Assembly: GCA_020072785.1 (NCBI GenBank)
Contig: JAIQGG010000001.1
Location: forward strand, 702,581 to 766,580
Origin: Terriglobia bacterium
Lineage (GTDB): Bacteria; Acidobacteriota; Terriglobia; Acidiferrales; UBA7541
DNA length: 64,000 nucleotides
Reading direction: 5' to 3'
Below, piece by piece: positions 55,627 through 63,421 of this stretch; the first letter of the stretch is position 1; each line of letters begins with the position of its first letter. Below the pieces are notes generated by a model. The model was not told the DNA's origin and did no database searches. It saw only the letters and a program-made list of their open reading frames with translations. A program made the translations under genes and the position numbers.

Positions 55627-55740
55627 TTGACCAACTTATGTCTAGCCCCTGCCTTCAGGAGCTCCTCGGAACTCTGTGTTTATGGGAGAGGGCAGGGAAG
55701 GGCCGGGCCAAATTGGTCAATGCTTTTCCACTTTTTCCAA
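55627..55740 (+). terminator. Nested inverted repeats followed by T-rich sequence
   Basis: TTGACCAA (55627-55634) pairs with TTGGTCAA (55713-55720). Nested inside, CCCTGCC (55647-55653) pairs with GGCAGGG (55691-55697), and the palindrome AGGAGCTCCT (55657-55666) lies in the loop. TGCTTTTCCACTTTTTCC follows. It starts right at the amidase stop codon, so a large branched terminator is the simplest reading. Confidence 0.5.
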
Positions 55741-55978
55741 AGGTGATTCCCTCTTGCGGGTCTAAACGCAGTGTTGTATCTAAGTTATTTAAATACAGGT
55801 AGATACAGAAGCTTCCAGCTTCTGGACCGGATTCATTGTGGCGAGACAATTGCTCCCTTCCGGGCTGTTAACGTTCGCGCTGGCCTCTTCTGAAATTTTG
55901 CTTCTAGGCCATCTGTTCGCGAATAGACTATTTTGATTCCGTAAGATTCGTGGTATTCGCTAGTCATAGGAGACACCC
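55741..55978. other. Upstream region of rfbA
   Basis: No gene. It holds a perfect hairpin CAGAAGC-TTCCA-GCTTCTG (55806-55824) just ahead of the sigma-54 candidate at 55837. The hairpin ends 16 bases before the -24 GG, too close for a normal activator site. A GGAG site at about 55969 serves rfbA. Confidence 0.5.
55837..55856 (+). promoter_or_regulatory. Sigma-54 promoter candidate for rfbAB
   Basis: TGGC and a perfect TTGCT with exact GG-N10-GC spacing (GG 55840-55841, GC 55852-55853), ten of thirteen consensus bases. The leader to the rfbA ATG would be about 115 bases. Confidence 0.5.
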
Positions 55979-56758
55979 ATGAAAGGCGTTGTACTCGCAG
56001 GGGGTTTGGGCAGTCGCTTGAATCCGCTCACCAAGGTGACCAACAAGCATCTGCTCCCCATCTATGACAAGCCTATGATCTATTACCCCATTCAGACTCT
56101 CGTCAATGCCGGCATCCAGGACATCCTGGTGGTGACCGGCGGCAAGAACGCCGGGGAATTCCTGCGCTTACTGGGGAATGGCAAGGATTTCGGTCTCAAG
56201 CACGTGAACTACACCTACCAGGAAGGCGAGGGCGGGATCGCCCACGCGCTGGGCCTGGCCGAGTTTTTTGCGGATGGCGAGCCCATCTGCGTCATCCTCG
56301 GCGACAACATCATCGAAACCAACGTTTGTCATGCCGCGGATGCTTTCCGCAAGCAGGGCAGAGGCGCGAAGATCATCCTCAAGCAGGTCACCGATGCGGA
56401 CCGCTTCGGCGTCGCGGAGATCCAGGGTGACCGCATTATCGGCATTGAAGAGAAGCCTAAGGCGCCGAAATCCGATCTGGCGGTGATTGGAATTTATTTC
56501 TACGACGCCACCGTTTTCGAAAAGATCCGCCGCCTGAAGCCCTCCGGCCGCGGCGAGCTCGAAATCACCGACGTGAACAATTTCTATATCGAGGAAGGCA
56601 CGCTCAGCTACGACAAGCTGGATGGCTGGTGGACTGACGCCGGAACGTTTGAGTCGCTCCTCCGGGCGAACAATCTGGTGGCCGAAACCGGCGCGAACAA
56701 GATGACCGGAAACACCGTGCCCACCGTGCCCGTCAAGGTTTGGGAAAAAGCGCGATGA
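55979..56758 (+). CDS. rfbA: Glucose-1-phosphate thymidylyltransferase
   Basis: First step of dTDP-rhamnose synthesis, joining dTTP and glucose-1-phosphate. 259 aa, shorter than the common 290-residue RmlA. The nucleotide loop reads LAGGLGSRLNPLTKVTNKHLLPIYDKPMIYYPI, and GDN (104-106 region), EEKP and GWWTDAGTFESL are conserved. The short form lacks the C-terminal regulatory helices, so feedback inhibition by dTDP-rhamnose may be altered. Overlaps rfbB by four bases. Confidence 0.94.
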   Translation: MKGVVLAGGLGSRLNPLTKVTNKHLLPIYDKPMIYYPIQTLVNAGIQDILVVTGGKNAGEFLRLLGNGKDFGLKHVNYTYQEGEGGIAHALGLAEFFADGEPICVILGDNIIETNVCHAADAFRKQGRGAKIILKQVTDADRFGVAEIQGDRIIGIEEKPKAPKSDLAVIGIYFYDATVFEKIRRLKPSGRGELEITDVNNFYIEEGTLSYDKLDGWWTDAGTFESLLRANNLVAETGANKMTGNTVPTVPVKVWEKAR

Positions 56759-57807
56759 ATCTCTTCGTCACCGGTGGCGCCGGCTTTATCGGCTCGAACT
56801 TCATCCGCTACGTTCTTTCCCTCAATCAGGGCCATCGTATCGTCAATTACGACAAGCTCACCTACGCCGGAAACCTCGCAAACCTCGCCACCATTGCCGG
56901 GAATCCGGATTACCGCTTCGTCAAAGGGGATATCTGCGATACCGCCGCGGTCGAGGCGGCCATGGCTGGCTGCGACGCCGTAGTCCATTTCGCCGCCGAA
57001 TCTCATGTGGACCGCAGCATCTACGAACCGGCTCCGGTCATTGAAACCAATGTCACCGGAACCTTCATCCTCCTCCAGGTAGCGCGCAAAATTCAGATCG
57101 CCCGCTTCCTCCATGTTTCCACGGATGAAGTCTACGGCGACATGGCTCCCGGCGCCTTTGCCGATGAGAATTCGCCTTTGCAGCCCAGCAGTCCGTATTC
57201 CGCCTCCAAAGCGGCCTCGGATCTCCTGGTTCGCTCCTATGCGCGCACCTATGCCTTCCCCGGCATCATCACCCGCGCTTCCAACAATTACGGCCCCTTT
57301 CAATTCCCGGAAAAATTCCTCCCCCTGATGATTACCAATGCCCTGGATGGCAAGCCCCTCCCGATCTATGGCGATGGAAAGCAGCAGCGCGATTGGCTGC
57401 ACGTCGAAGATCATTGCCGGGGCATTCTGGCGGTTCTCGAGCGTGGCCGCATCGGCGAGGTCTACAACATCGGTGGCCTCGACATCGAAGAGAACCTGAC
57501 CATGGCACGGCGCCTGCTGCGCGTCATGGGCCAGCCGGAAAGCCTGCTCACCTATGTGAAAGACCGTCCCGGCCACGACCGCCGCTACGCCCTGGACTGC
57601 AGGAAAATCGAAGCCGAACTCGGCTGGAAAGCCTCCGTCTCGCTCGAGGAAGGCCTGCGCCAGACGATTGCCTGGTACCGCAACAACGGCGAATGGCTCG
57701 CCGGCGTGCGTGGCGGCGAATACCGCTCCTACTACGCCAAGTATTACGAAAATCGCGACTCTTCTCTCCACGCCCTTGCGCAGTTAAAATCCGCGCGGGA
57801 ACTGTGA
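56755..57807 (+). CDS. rfbB: dTDP-glucose 4,6-dehydratase
   Basis: Second step of the rhamnose pathway, 350 aa. TGGAGFIGSNFIR is the NAD-binding motif, HFAAESHVDRSI and STDEVYGD carry the catalytic Thr-Asp-Glu, and SPYSASKAASD is the YxxxK. Fully typical. The ATG at 56755 overlaps the rfbA stop (ATGA). The pathway is completed by rfbC and rfbD at 11-12 kb on the other strand. Confidence 0.97.
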   Translation: MNLFVTGGAGFIGSNFIRYVLSLNQGHRIVNYDKLTYAGNLANLATIAGNPDYRFVKGDICDTAAVEAAMAGCDAVVHFAAESHVDRSIYEPAPVIETNVTGTFILLQVARKIQIARFLHVSTDEVYGDMAPGAFADENSPLQPSSPYSASKAASDLLVRSYARTYAFPGIITRASNNYGPFQFPEKFLPLMITNALDGKPLPIYGDGKQQRDWLHVEDHCRGILAVLERGRIGEVYNIGGLDIEENLTMARRLLRVMGQPESLLTYVKDRPGHDRRYALDCRKIEAELGWKASVSLEEGLRQTIAWYRNNGEWLAGVRGGEYRSYYAKYYENRDSSLHALAQLKSAREL

Positions 57808-57942
57808 TCTCGGAAGACCTGAGTTTCTCCGGGGCCTTTTGAAAAGACACGGTTCTTGGCTGGGCCGGAGCCTTCCTGGCCCGGTCTGGAAGACAAAATT
57901 GCTCGTTGGATTGCCCCGGAACTTCCCCCAAGACCCGCAGGC

Positions 57943-57976
57943 CCTCAGGAAGGACTGAGGTAAGGGACGATACCTC
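57943..57976. repeat. Two overlapping alternative hairpins between convergent genes
   Basis: CCTCAG-GAAGGA-CTGAGG (57943-57960) and GAGGTA-AGGGACGA-TACCTC (57957-57976) are each perfect six-pair stems and share the GAGG bases, so they cannot form together. They lie between the convergent rfbB and ATPase genes. No U-run follows on the plus strand. Confidence 0.45.
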
Positions 57977-58021
57977 GGCCCTCTAGATAAGCGCCCATTC
58001 GCTGCGCCGGGATGGTCGCGC

Positions 58022-58993
58022 TTATTCTTTTTCGCGCGTGGTTGCCGGTGCCGGGTGGGAAGAAGCGATGCGGAACTTCGAGAGCACTTCGCCAAGGTTT
58101 TGCAGGAATTCTTCGGAATTGTAAATGTCGTTGGCGTGGTCGGCGCGCGTTCCACCCGCCGGCGCGATCGGCGCAACCTCGTCAAGCTGGAAGTCGCGCG
58201 CGACGTCGTCCACGATCTTTGCTTCGATCGTTCGCTGCTGGTCGACGTACGCACTGATCAGCGCGTGCTCGCAGAGCAGATTCACTACGCGTGGAATTCC
58301 CATGGAATAGTGGTGGATGGTTTCAATCGCCTGCGGGCTGAAGATGGCTTCGCCATCGGCCGCGGCCCCCGCGATGCGCAGTCGCTCTTGGATGTAGTTG
58401 CCCGTCTCTTCTTTCGTAAGCGGGGCGGTCTTGCAGCGCAGCGTGATGCGCTGCCGCAATTGCCGCAATTGCGGCAGTTTCAGCCGCTCTTCCAGCTCCG
58501 GCTGCCCGGACAGTACGATCTGCAAAAGCTTTTCCGTCGAGGTCTCCAGGTTGGTCAGAAGGCGAATTTCTTCCAGCACCGGATGCGTCAGGTTTTGCGC
58601 TTCGTCGATGATCAGAACTACCGTCTCGCCCGCGCGGTAGCGTTCCAGCAGCCAATGGTTCAGTTTCATCAGCTGCTGGCTCTTGGACTGCGATTCACAG
58701 GGGATATCGAATTCCGCAAGGATGAAATCGAGCAGCTGGTCCGTGTTCATCTGCGAATTGAACAGGAACGCCGTACGCGAGCGCTGTTGGTGCAGCCAGT
58801 CGAGCAGCCGGTTCACCAGCGTCGTCTTGCCCGTGCCGACCTCGCCGGTAAGGGTAATGAACCCTTTGCGCGTCTCAATGCCGTACATCAGCCCCGTCAG
58901 CGCTTCTTCTATCTCCTTCGTGAGGAAGAGGAAACGCGGATCCGGGTTGACGTTGAAAGGGTTTTCTTTTAGCTTGAAAAAAGTCTTGTACAT
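58022..58993 (-). CDS. ExeA-type AAA ATPase (exosortase-system associated)
   Basis: 323 aa. MYKTFFKLKENPFNVNPDPRFLFLT is the characteristic start of the ExeA/GspA-like and PEP-CTERM-associated ATPases (TIGR03015). Walker A GEVGTGKTT, Walker B VVLIIDEAQNL and the RQRITLRCKTAPLT sensor region are intact. Works in the cytoplasm, probably energising or assembling the export apparatus encoded just upstream on this strand. Some 120 bases separate it from the outer-membrane protein gene. Confidence 0.9.
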   Translation of the reverse strand: MYKTFFKLKENPFNVNPDPRFLFLTKEIEEALTGLMYGIETRKGFITLTGEVGTGKTTLVNRLLDWLHQQRSRTAFLFNSQMNTDQLLDFILAEFDIPCESQSKSQQLMKLNHWLLERYRAGETVVLIIDEAQNLTHPVLEEIRLLTNLETSTEKLLQIVLSGQPELEERLKLPQLRQLRQRITLRCKTAPLTKEETGNYIQERLRIAGAAADGEAIFSPQAIETIHHYSMGIPRVVNLLCEHALISAYVDQQRTIEAKIVDDVARDFQLDEVAPIAPAGGTRADHANDIYNSEEFLQNLGEVLSKFRIASSHPAPATTREKE

Positions 58994-59114
58994 GGTCTCC
59001 GAACTCGTACTGCCGCTCCTGCGCTATTCTACCTGAAGCACAACAGCCCTCCACCTGTAAACGCCGCTCCCGTTCGGCATCGCATCCCGGAGATGTTCAG
59101 GGGGCAATTGCGGT

Positions 59115-60533
59115 CTAGCGGATCACGAACGGCCGCGTGTGCCACTGAAATCCCAGCGAGATCTGGTGCTGCGTGAAGCTGGTGCTGCAATTTCCCGCTG
59201 CGCAGACAGGCAATTGCGAAACCTGGATCCGGGCTGTATATCCGAAGGACAGGCTGGCATTCCGGCCCAGGGGCCGGCTAAGCCCGGCGCCAGCGAACCA
59301 CGTGTCATAACCCTGCCCATTGGCGGTTACCAGAGCGTGGTTGCGCGCATATCCGAAGTTGCCTTGCATCTGCCACTCCCTGCTGATCTGGCGGTTGGCA
59401 TCCAGGCCCACGCGATCCGTGCTCGACCCGATCAGCGCGCCGCCCCCGTTGCTCACGCCGTGGTCATAACTCAGCGACAGGCCGCCGCGCTTGAAACCGT
59501 AGGAGAGGGAAGCCCCTCCCGACACGGAAAGCGTGTCGCTGATATTGCCGATCGGAATGCGGAAGGTGGTCAACTCCGGACCGCCGGACACTTGCAGTGC
59601 CAGGCGCCCCGTAATCTTGCGGCCGTAGACGAAGTGGAACGAGTGATCGCCAAGGGCCTGCGGAAAACCCGCGAAGTGATAGGCGCTGAACCGGTACACT
59701 CCACCGAGCTGGTCCTCACTCGTCAGCGCGTAGTCATAACCCACATTCCCGTTCACATTGTCGCTCTCGATATTCCCGGCTTCCACAAAACGCAGAATCC
59801 CATAGGAACCTGCAACCGTGAGCGTTCCGCGCCGGCTGAGCGCATAGCTGGCCTGCGTCGCAAAGGCGTTGCTGTAGCGCGGGCCCGCCGATGTCAGGAT
59901 GCTTTGGTTGGGCACATAGCTATTCTGTAACCCGGGCAGGGAGCCGCCGAGAGAGCCTCCGATTCCCGGAATGCTGAGATTCGCGGCTCCCCCAAAACCG
60001 AACTGCGCTTCCGGCAAATAGGAGAATTGGTCCAGGAACAGCACTTGCCATCTTTGCCGCTGGAATACCTGCACCAATCCAAGCTGGTGAAAATAGCCGT
60101 TGCCCTGGGCGCTGTTCGTGGAAAAAAGTCCGCCGCCCGAATAGTTCATCGACAACTGGGCATGGCTCCAGGCTTCCAATAGGCTGAGGTTCCCGGCCAC
60201 ATAACTATTTGCAGTCCAGTCCCCGGAGCTGGCTTGATTGAGCGCAAAATTCTGCGTCGTATTCCCGTACTGCAAGCCAGGCACCCAGTAGCTGTGCCGG
60301 AACTGCGCAGAGCCCAGCGTTGGAGTTTGCACTCCGGTCAACGGGCGATTGTCCGGCTGCAGTTCGTTGGCGGGGGTCTGCTCGGCATCGTCCTGGCCCA
60401 TGCCAATCAGCAGCGGGGCCTTCGCGGCGGGTTTCGGCTGCGTCTCGTCTTCCTGCGCGCGCGCGCGCGGCGCCCCCAGAGCCAGTGCCGCGAGCACCGC
60501 CAATCCTGACAGCAATGCTTTCGAATGTTTCAT
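59115..60533 (-). CDS. Outer-membrane beta-barrel protein of the export block
   Basis: 472 aa. A signal peptide (about 1-27, cleavage after ARA) is followed by a Pro/Ala-rich linker and then alternating strands with aromatic girdles (RHSYWVPGLQYGNTTQNF, TWFAGAGLSRPLG, SLSFGYTARIQVS), ending in FQWHTRPFVIR. No family is recognised with certainty; exosortase loci usually carry an outer-membrane protein of this size (TIGR03016 type). The ATG at 60531-60533 has GAGGG six bases upstream, better than the GTG two codons before. The gene is ten bases downstream of the Wza-like gene. Possibly a polymer porin. Confidence 0.8.
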   Translation of the reverse strand: MKHSKALLSGLAVLAALALGAPRARAQEDETQPKPAAKAPLLIGMGQDDAEQTPANELQPDNRPLTGVQTPTLGSAQFRHSYWVPGLQYGNTTQNFALNQASSGDWTANSYVAGNLSLLEAWSHAQLSMNYSGGGLFSTNSAQGNGYFHQLGLVQVFQRQRWQVLFLDQFSYLPEAQFGFGGAANLSIPGIGGSLGGSLPGLQNSYVPNQSILTSAGPRYSNAFATQASYALSRRGTLTVAGSYGILRFVEAGNIESDNVNGNVGYDYALTSEDQLGGVYRFSAYHFAGFPQALGDHSFHFVYGRKITGRLALQVSGGPELTTFRIPIGNISDTLSVSGGASLSYGFKRGGLSLSYDHGVSNGGGALIGSSTDRVGLDANRQISREWQMQGNFGYARNHALVTANGQGYDTWFAGAGLSRPLGRNASLSFGYTARIQVSQLPVCAAGNCSTSFTQHQISLGFQWHTRPFVIR

Positions 60534-60542
60534 GGCCACCCT

Positions 60543-61172
60543 CTACGGCACGACGATTATGTCGCCGGACTGCAGCATGATGTTCTGCTCCGGTTTGCGG
60601 CCCTTCACCACTTCCTTGTAGTTGAAGGGGATCTTCTCCTGTTTCCCGTTCACCGTGCGCAGCACATAGATATCTTTGATCCTGGCAAATTGCGTGAAGC
60701 CGCCGGCGCTCGACAGCGCCTGCAATACGGTCATATCTGGCAACAGTGGTAACGCCCCCGACCGCAATACTTCCCCGTTGATGTACACCCGCCGGCTGTT
60801 GATCTCCGATACGCCCACAGTCACCTGCGGGTTGGTGATGAACTTTTTCAGCCCCTCGCTGATCACGCTGGCAAGCTGCGTCGGCGTCAGCCCTGCGGCC
60901 TGCACGTCATTCAGCAGCGGCAAAGAAATCTTTCCGTCCGGCCGCACCGGAACGGTGCGCGAAATCTCCGGCTCCTTCCACACGTCGATGCGCAGTACGT
61001 CTTGCGGGCCAATTTTGTAAAGGGCCTCAGTCCCGGTCGCCGCTTCGGCGCTGGCCGTTTTTCCGCCCGCTTCTGTCTTCGTTGCCGCGGCCTCCGGCTT
61101 GTCCGGTTTTTGCGCCTGCCCAGCCGCGAAGATCAGCCACAGCCCCATGAGAAGACTGCTTGTCAGACTCAT
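60543..61172 (-). CDS. Polysaccharide export protein (Wza-like)
   Basis: 209 aa. The poly_export domain (YKIGPQDVLRIDVWKEPEISRTVPVRPDGKISLPLLNDVQAAGLTPTQLA) precedes an SLBB domain (RRVYINGEVLRSGALPLLPDMTVLQALSSAGGF). A signal peptide is present but there is no lipobox cysteine (AAGQAQ), so unlike E. coli Wza it may not be acylated. It lacks the C-terminal outer-membrane helix, as in the shorter exosortase-associated group (TIGR03027). It should form the periplasmic part of the export channel, with the neighbouring barrel as outer-membrane partner. Confidence 0.92.
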   Translation of the reverse strand: MSLTSSLLMGLWLIFAAGQAQKPDKPEAAATKTEAGGKTASAEAATGTEALYKIGPQDVLRIDVWKEPEISRTVPVRPDGKISLPLLNDVQAAGLTPTQLASVISEGLKKFITNPQVTVGVSEINSRRVYINGEVLRSGALPLLPDMTVLQALSSAGGFTQFARIKDIYVLRTVNGKQEKIPFNYKEVVKGRKPEQNIMLQSGDIIVVP

Positions 61173-61187
61173 CTTTCCTTCTCCCTG

Positions 61188-62141
61188 TTACTCGTCGCTC
61201 GTTGTGCCCTGCACGCCGATCAGCTTGATTTTGTAGAGCAGCGATTTGTAGCTGATCTGCAGTTCCTGCGCTGCTCGCTTGCGGTTCCAGTGCGTGCGCT
61301 CCAGCGCCTGCAGAATCAACTCCCGCTCCGCCCGCCGCGAAGCCTCCCGCGAGGCCGCTTTCAAGGAAAACAGGGGCGCCCCGTCGTTCGTTTTGCCGGC
61401 CTTCCGGGGAGCTGTGCGCAGATCGTCCAGCGCCACGCCGGCATCTCCGATGGCCACGATCTTCTTCGCCACATTTTCGATCTCGCGGATGTTCCCCGGC
61501 CAATCGTGGGCGGTCAGTAATTCCAGTGCCTCCGGGCCCAGGACTGGCGGGTCGCGCTTCAATTCGCCGGAGTATTTAGTCAGAAAATACTGTACCAGCG
61601 CCGGAATATCCTCTTTCCGCTCGCGCACCGGCGGCAGCCGCAGGTGCACCCCATTGATCCGGAAATACAACTCCCTCCGAAAACGCCCCTTCTCGATCTC
61701 CTCTTCCAGATTCCGCGAGGTGGTGGAAATCACGCGTGCCGTCACCTCGTTCTCGCCACTCTTCTCCGCGCCATCGGGGAGCAGAGAAAGCAGCAGGCGC
61801 TGGCAGGCCGGATCCAGTTCCTCCACGCCGTCCAGGAGCAGTGTCCCGCCCTCCGGAGCGCCATTCACGAGCTGTGTTCCTTCCTGAATTTGCCGCAGCA
61901 AACGCCCCGGCTCCAGAGTCGCGCAGTTCAGTTTTCTCAGCGGCCTTTGCCCAGCGCCAGAGAGCCGGTGAATCAGTCGGGCATAGACCTCTTTGCCCGT
62001 GCCGCTCTCTCCTTGCAGCAGAACGGGGATTTCCGTACGCGCAATCACGGCAACCACGGCATTCAGGGCTTGCATGGCGGCACTCTGGCCGTAAACCATA
62101 TCGGCCAGCGGTTCGAGAATGTGGCTCGTTGGTGTGCTCAT
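61188..62141 (-). CDS. Degenerate sigma-54 activator homologue lacking GAFTGA
   Basis: 317 aa AAA+ protein with a Fis-type helix-turn-helix (HWNRKRAAQELQISYKSLLYK). Walker A is intact (GESGTGKE, 44-51) and the RFRRELYFRIN arginine-finger helix and WPGNIREIEN are kept. The segment that should carry GAFTGA (about 82-97: LRQIQEGTQLVNGAPEG) is about eleven residues shorter and has no trace of it. Walker B ends LLLDG instead of LFLDE. It should bind DNA and ATP but not open sigma-54 promoters. I choose the ATG at 62141; GTG 62201 adds 20 residues. Upstream of the Wza-like, barrel and ATPase genes on the same strand, so probably regulates this block. Confidence 0.88.
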   Translation of the reverse strand: MSTPTSHILEPLADMVYGQSAAMQALNAVVAVIARTEIPVLLQGESGTGKEVYARLIHRLSGAGQRPLRKLNCATLEPGRLLRQIQEGTQLVNGAPEGGTLLLDGVEELDPACQRLLLSLLPDGAEKSGENEVTARVISTTSRNLEEEIEKGRFRRELYFRINGVHLRLPPVRERKEDIPALVQYFLTKYSGELKRDPPVLGPEALELLTAHDWPGNIREIENVAKKIVAIGDAGVALDDLRTAPRKAGKTNDGAPLFSLKAASREASRRAERELILQALERTHWNRKRAAQELQISYKSLLYKIKLIGVQGTTSDE

Positions 62142-62570
62142 GCGTCTCTGGCTAGCATCTTCCCCCGGTCCTTGGACCAGCTCAGCCGATGCTCTGGACA
62201 CGCTACCGGCAAAGGTAGGGGAGCAAGTTCGCTACCAGAGAACAAAGATATGGATACTCTGCAATCTGCCACTAACTAATTGCAAATAAATAAGTTAACA
62301 TTTCCTGATCCTCTCCCAGTCAATTTCCGGATGTTACTGGAGTCCCCATTTTCTTCCACCAAGTGGCAAACTATTTACCCTACCCATCGCTGCTACGCTG
62401 CCTTTCTCGATATCAGATTCTCGCTATCCAAATATCTTGCAGAAAATAAATGGCTTAGGCAAATTCTTAAGAACATGCCACTGGTCATTCTTGCAATTGA
62501 CTGAGGGACCACACAAGACGTTCTATGCCTGACAGACCCTTGAAGGGAACAGGTCGGAGGAATTGGAGCC
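62142..62570. other. AT-rich region between the degenerate activator and PEP-CTERM terminator
   Basis: About 430 bases, AT-rich, without a credible coding frame. No sigma-54 site with correct spacing was found in either direction, although fragments of TTGCA and GTGGCA occur. The promoter of the export operon must lie here or in the activator gene. Confidence 0.5.
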
Positions 62571-62607
62571 GGAAAAACCAACCCCTCTCTCAATTCGGAG
62601 CGGGGTT
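62571..62607 (-). terminator. Terminator of the PEP-CTERM gene
   Basis: On the minus strand AACCCC pairs with GGGGTT (plus-strand arms 62580-62585 and 62602-62607), with inner CTC/GAG pairs, and is followed by GGTTTTTCC. It lies about 46 bases after the stop codon. Confidence 0.55.
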
Positions 62608-62652
62608 CTTGAAAGTCATGGTGCGGTGTGCTAAATCGCTTATTTCGTTGGT

Positions 62653-63276
62653 CTAGAGACGCAAACGCGCAAGACCTGCCAGGGCCAGCAACCCAGCGCC
62701 AAGCAGGGTCAACGAAGCGGGCTCAGGAACCGCGGTCGTCTGGGAGACGATGAGGCCATCGAAACTCCCGTTGGCGTTCGGACCGTACTCCGCCCCAATG
62801 TGAACGCTGCCATCGGCAGCGATCAATGAGGGGTCGATTGCATCGAAGGTCCAAGTCCAAGTGTAGACCCCATTCTGCGCGATAAGGAGTGAGGTCAAGG
62901 GTGACGCCGAAGCGCAGACAAAAGCTCCGGAATTAACACCGCAAGTCCCGCCAGAACTCAAACTGCCAGTAGTGGCTGTCCAACCGGTCGAAGGAAAGGC
63001 CGTCAGAGACAACCCAGTGATGTTTCCGCTGGATGTGAAGCCGAGGTCCACGGCCGTGATGTAATCGTTGGATGACGTCGGCACCCCGTTGATTGTAATG
63101 GTCAGGCTCGCCGAGGTGGTCGTTATGTCAAAGGCATACGTCGCACCCGGACAGTTCCCGCCACCGCCACAATCCGTCAAGATCAAGGTACCTACTGTAT
63201 CCGCCATGGCCGGCGCTGTGCAAAAGAGGACCATAATAGTGAGGCCCAGTACTGCCAAGACCTTCCGAATCATCAT
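62653..63276 (-). CDS. PEP-CTERM sorting-signal protein (exosortase substrate)
   Basis: 207 aa secreted protein. Residues 1-25 are a signal peptide (cleavage after AMA). The mature domain is rich in Ser/Thr/Gly with C-x-x-G-G-G-G-N-C, and no catalytic motif is seen. The tail is a textbook PEP-CTERM signal: VPEPASLTLLGAGLLALAGLARLRL minus its first residues, that is a PEP motif, a hydrophobic helix and a basic end. A GGGGGAT site precedes two ATGs (63271-63276). The exosortase at 17807 is the evident enzyme. The promoter is a sigma-54 candidate with a dyad further upstream. Likely a surface or matrix protein. Confidence 0.93.
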   Translation of the reverse strand: MMIRKVLAVLGLTIMVLFCTAPAMADTVGTLILTDCGGGGNCPGATYAFDITTTSASLTITINGVPTSSNDYITAVDLGFTSSGNITGLSLTAFPSTGWTATTGSLSSGGTCGVNSGAFVCASASPLTSLLIAQNGVYTWTWTFDAIDPSLIAADGSVHIGAEYGPNANGSFDGLIVSQTTAVPEPASLTLLGAGLLALAGLARLRL

Positions 63277-63328
63277 ACGATCCCCCTGCTTCTATCTGAA
63301 CGTACACCAAGATATGCGAACGTAATTA

Positions 63329-63347
63329 CTGCAATCAGTGGGCCATC
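63329..63347 (-). promoter_or_regulatory. Sigma-54 promoter candidate for the PEP-CTERM gene
   Basis: Minus strand: TGGCCC and a perfect TTGCA with exact GG-N10-GC spacing (CC 63343-63344, GC 63331-63332), ten of thirteen consensus bases. The predicted start lies about 43 bases before the ATG. Sigma-54 with PrsK/PrsR is the known control mode for PEP-CTERM genes in Zoogloea. Confidence 0.6.
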
Positions 63348-63388
63348 AAAGCCGATAAACCTCCCATCGAGAGATCCTCGTAAATCCT

Positions 63389-63421
63389 TTATCATCAATT
63401 GCCTATAGGTAGATGATAAAT
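63389..63421. promoter_or_regulatory. Inverted repeat upstream of the PEP-CTERM promoter
   Basis: TTTATCATC (63389-63397) and GATGATAAA (63413-63421) are perfect nine-base arms with a 15-base spacer containing CCTATAGG. It lies 45-78 bases upstream of the -24 element, where an activator dimer binds. Candidate enhancer site. Confidence 0.55.
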
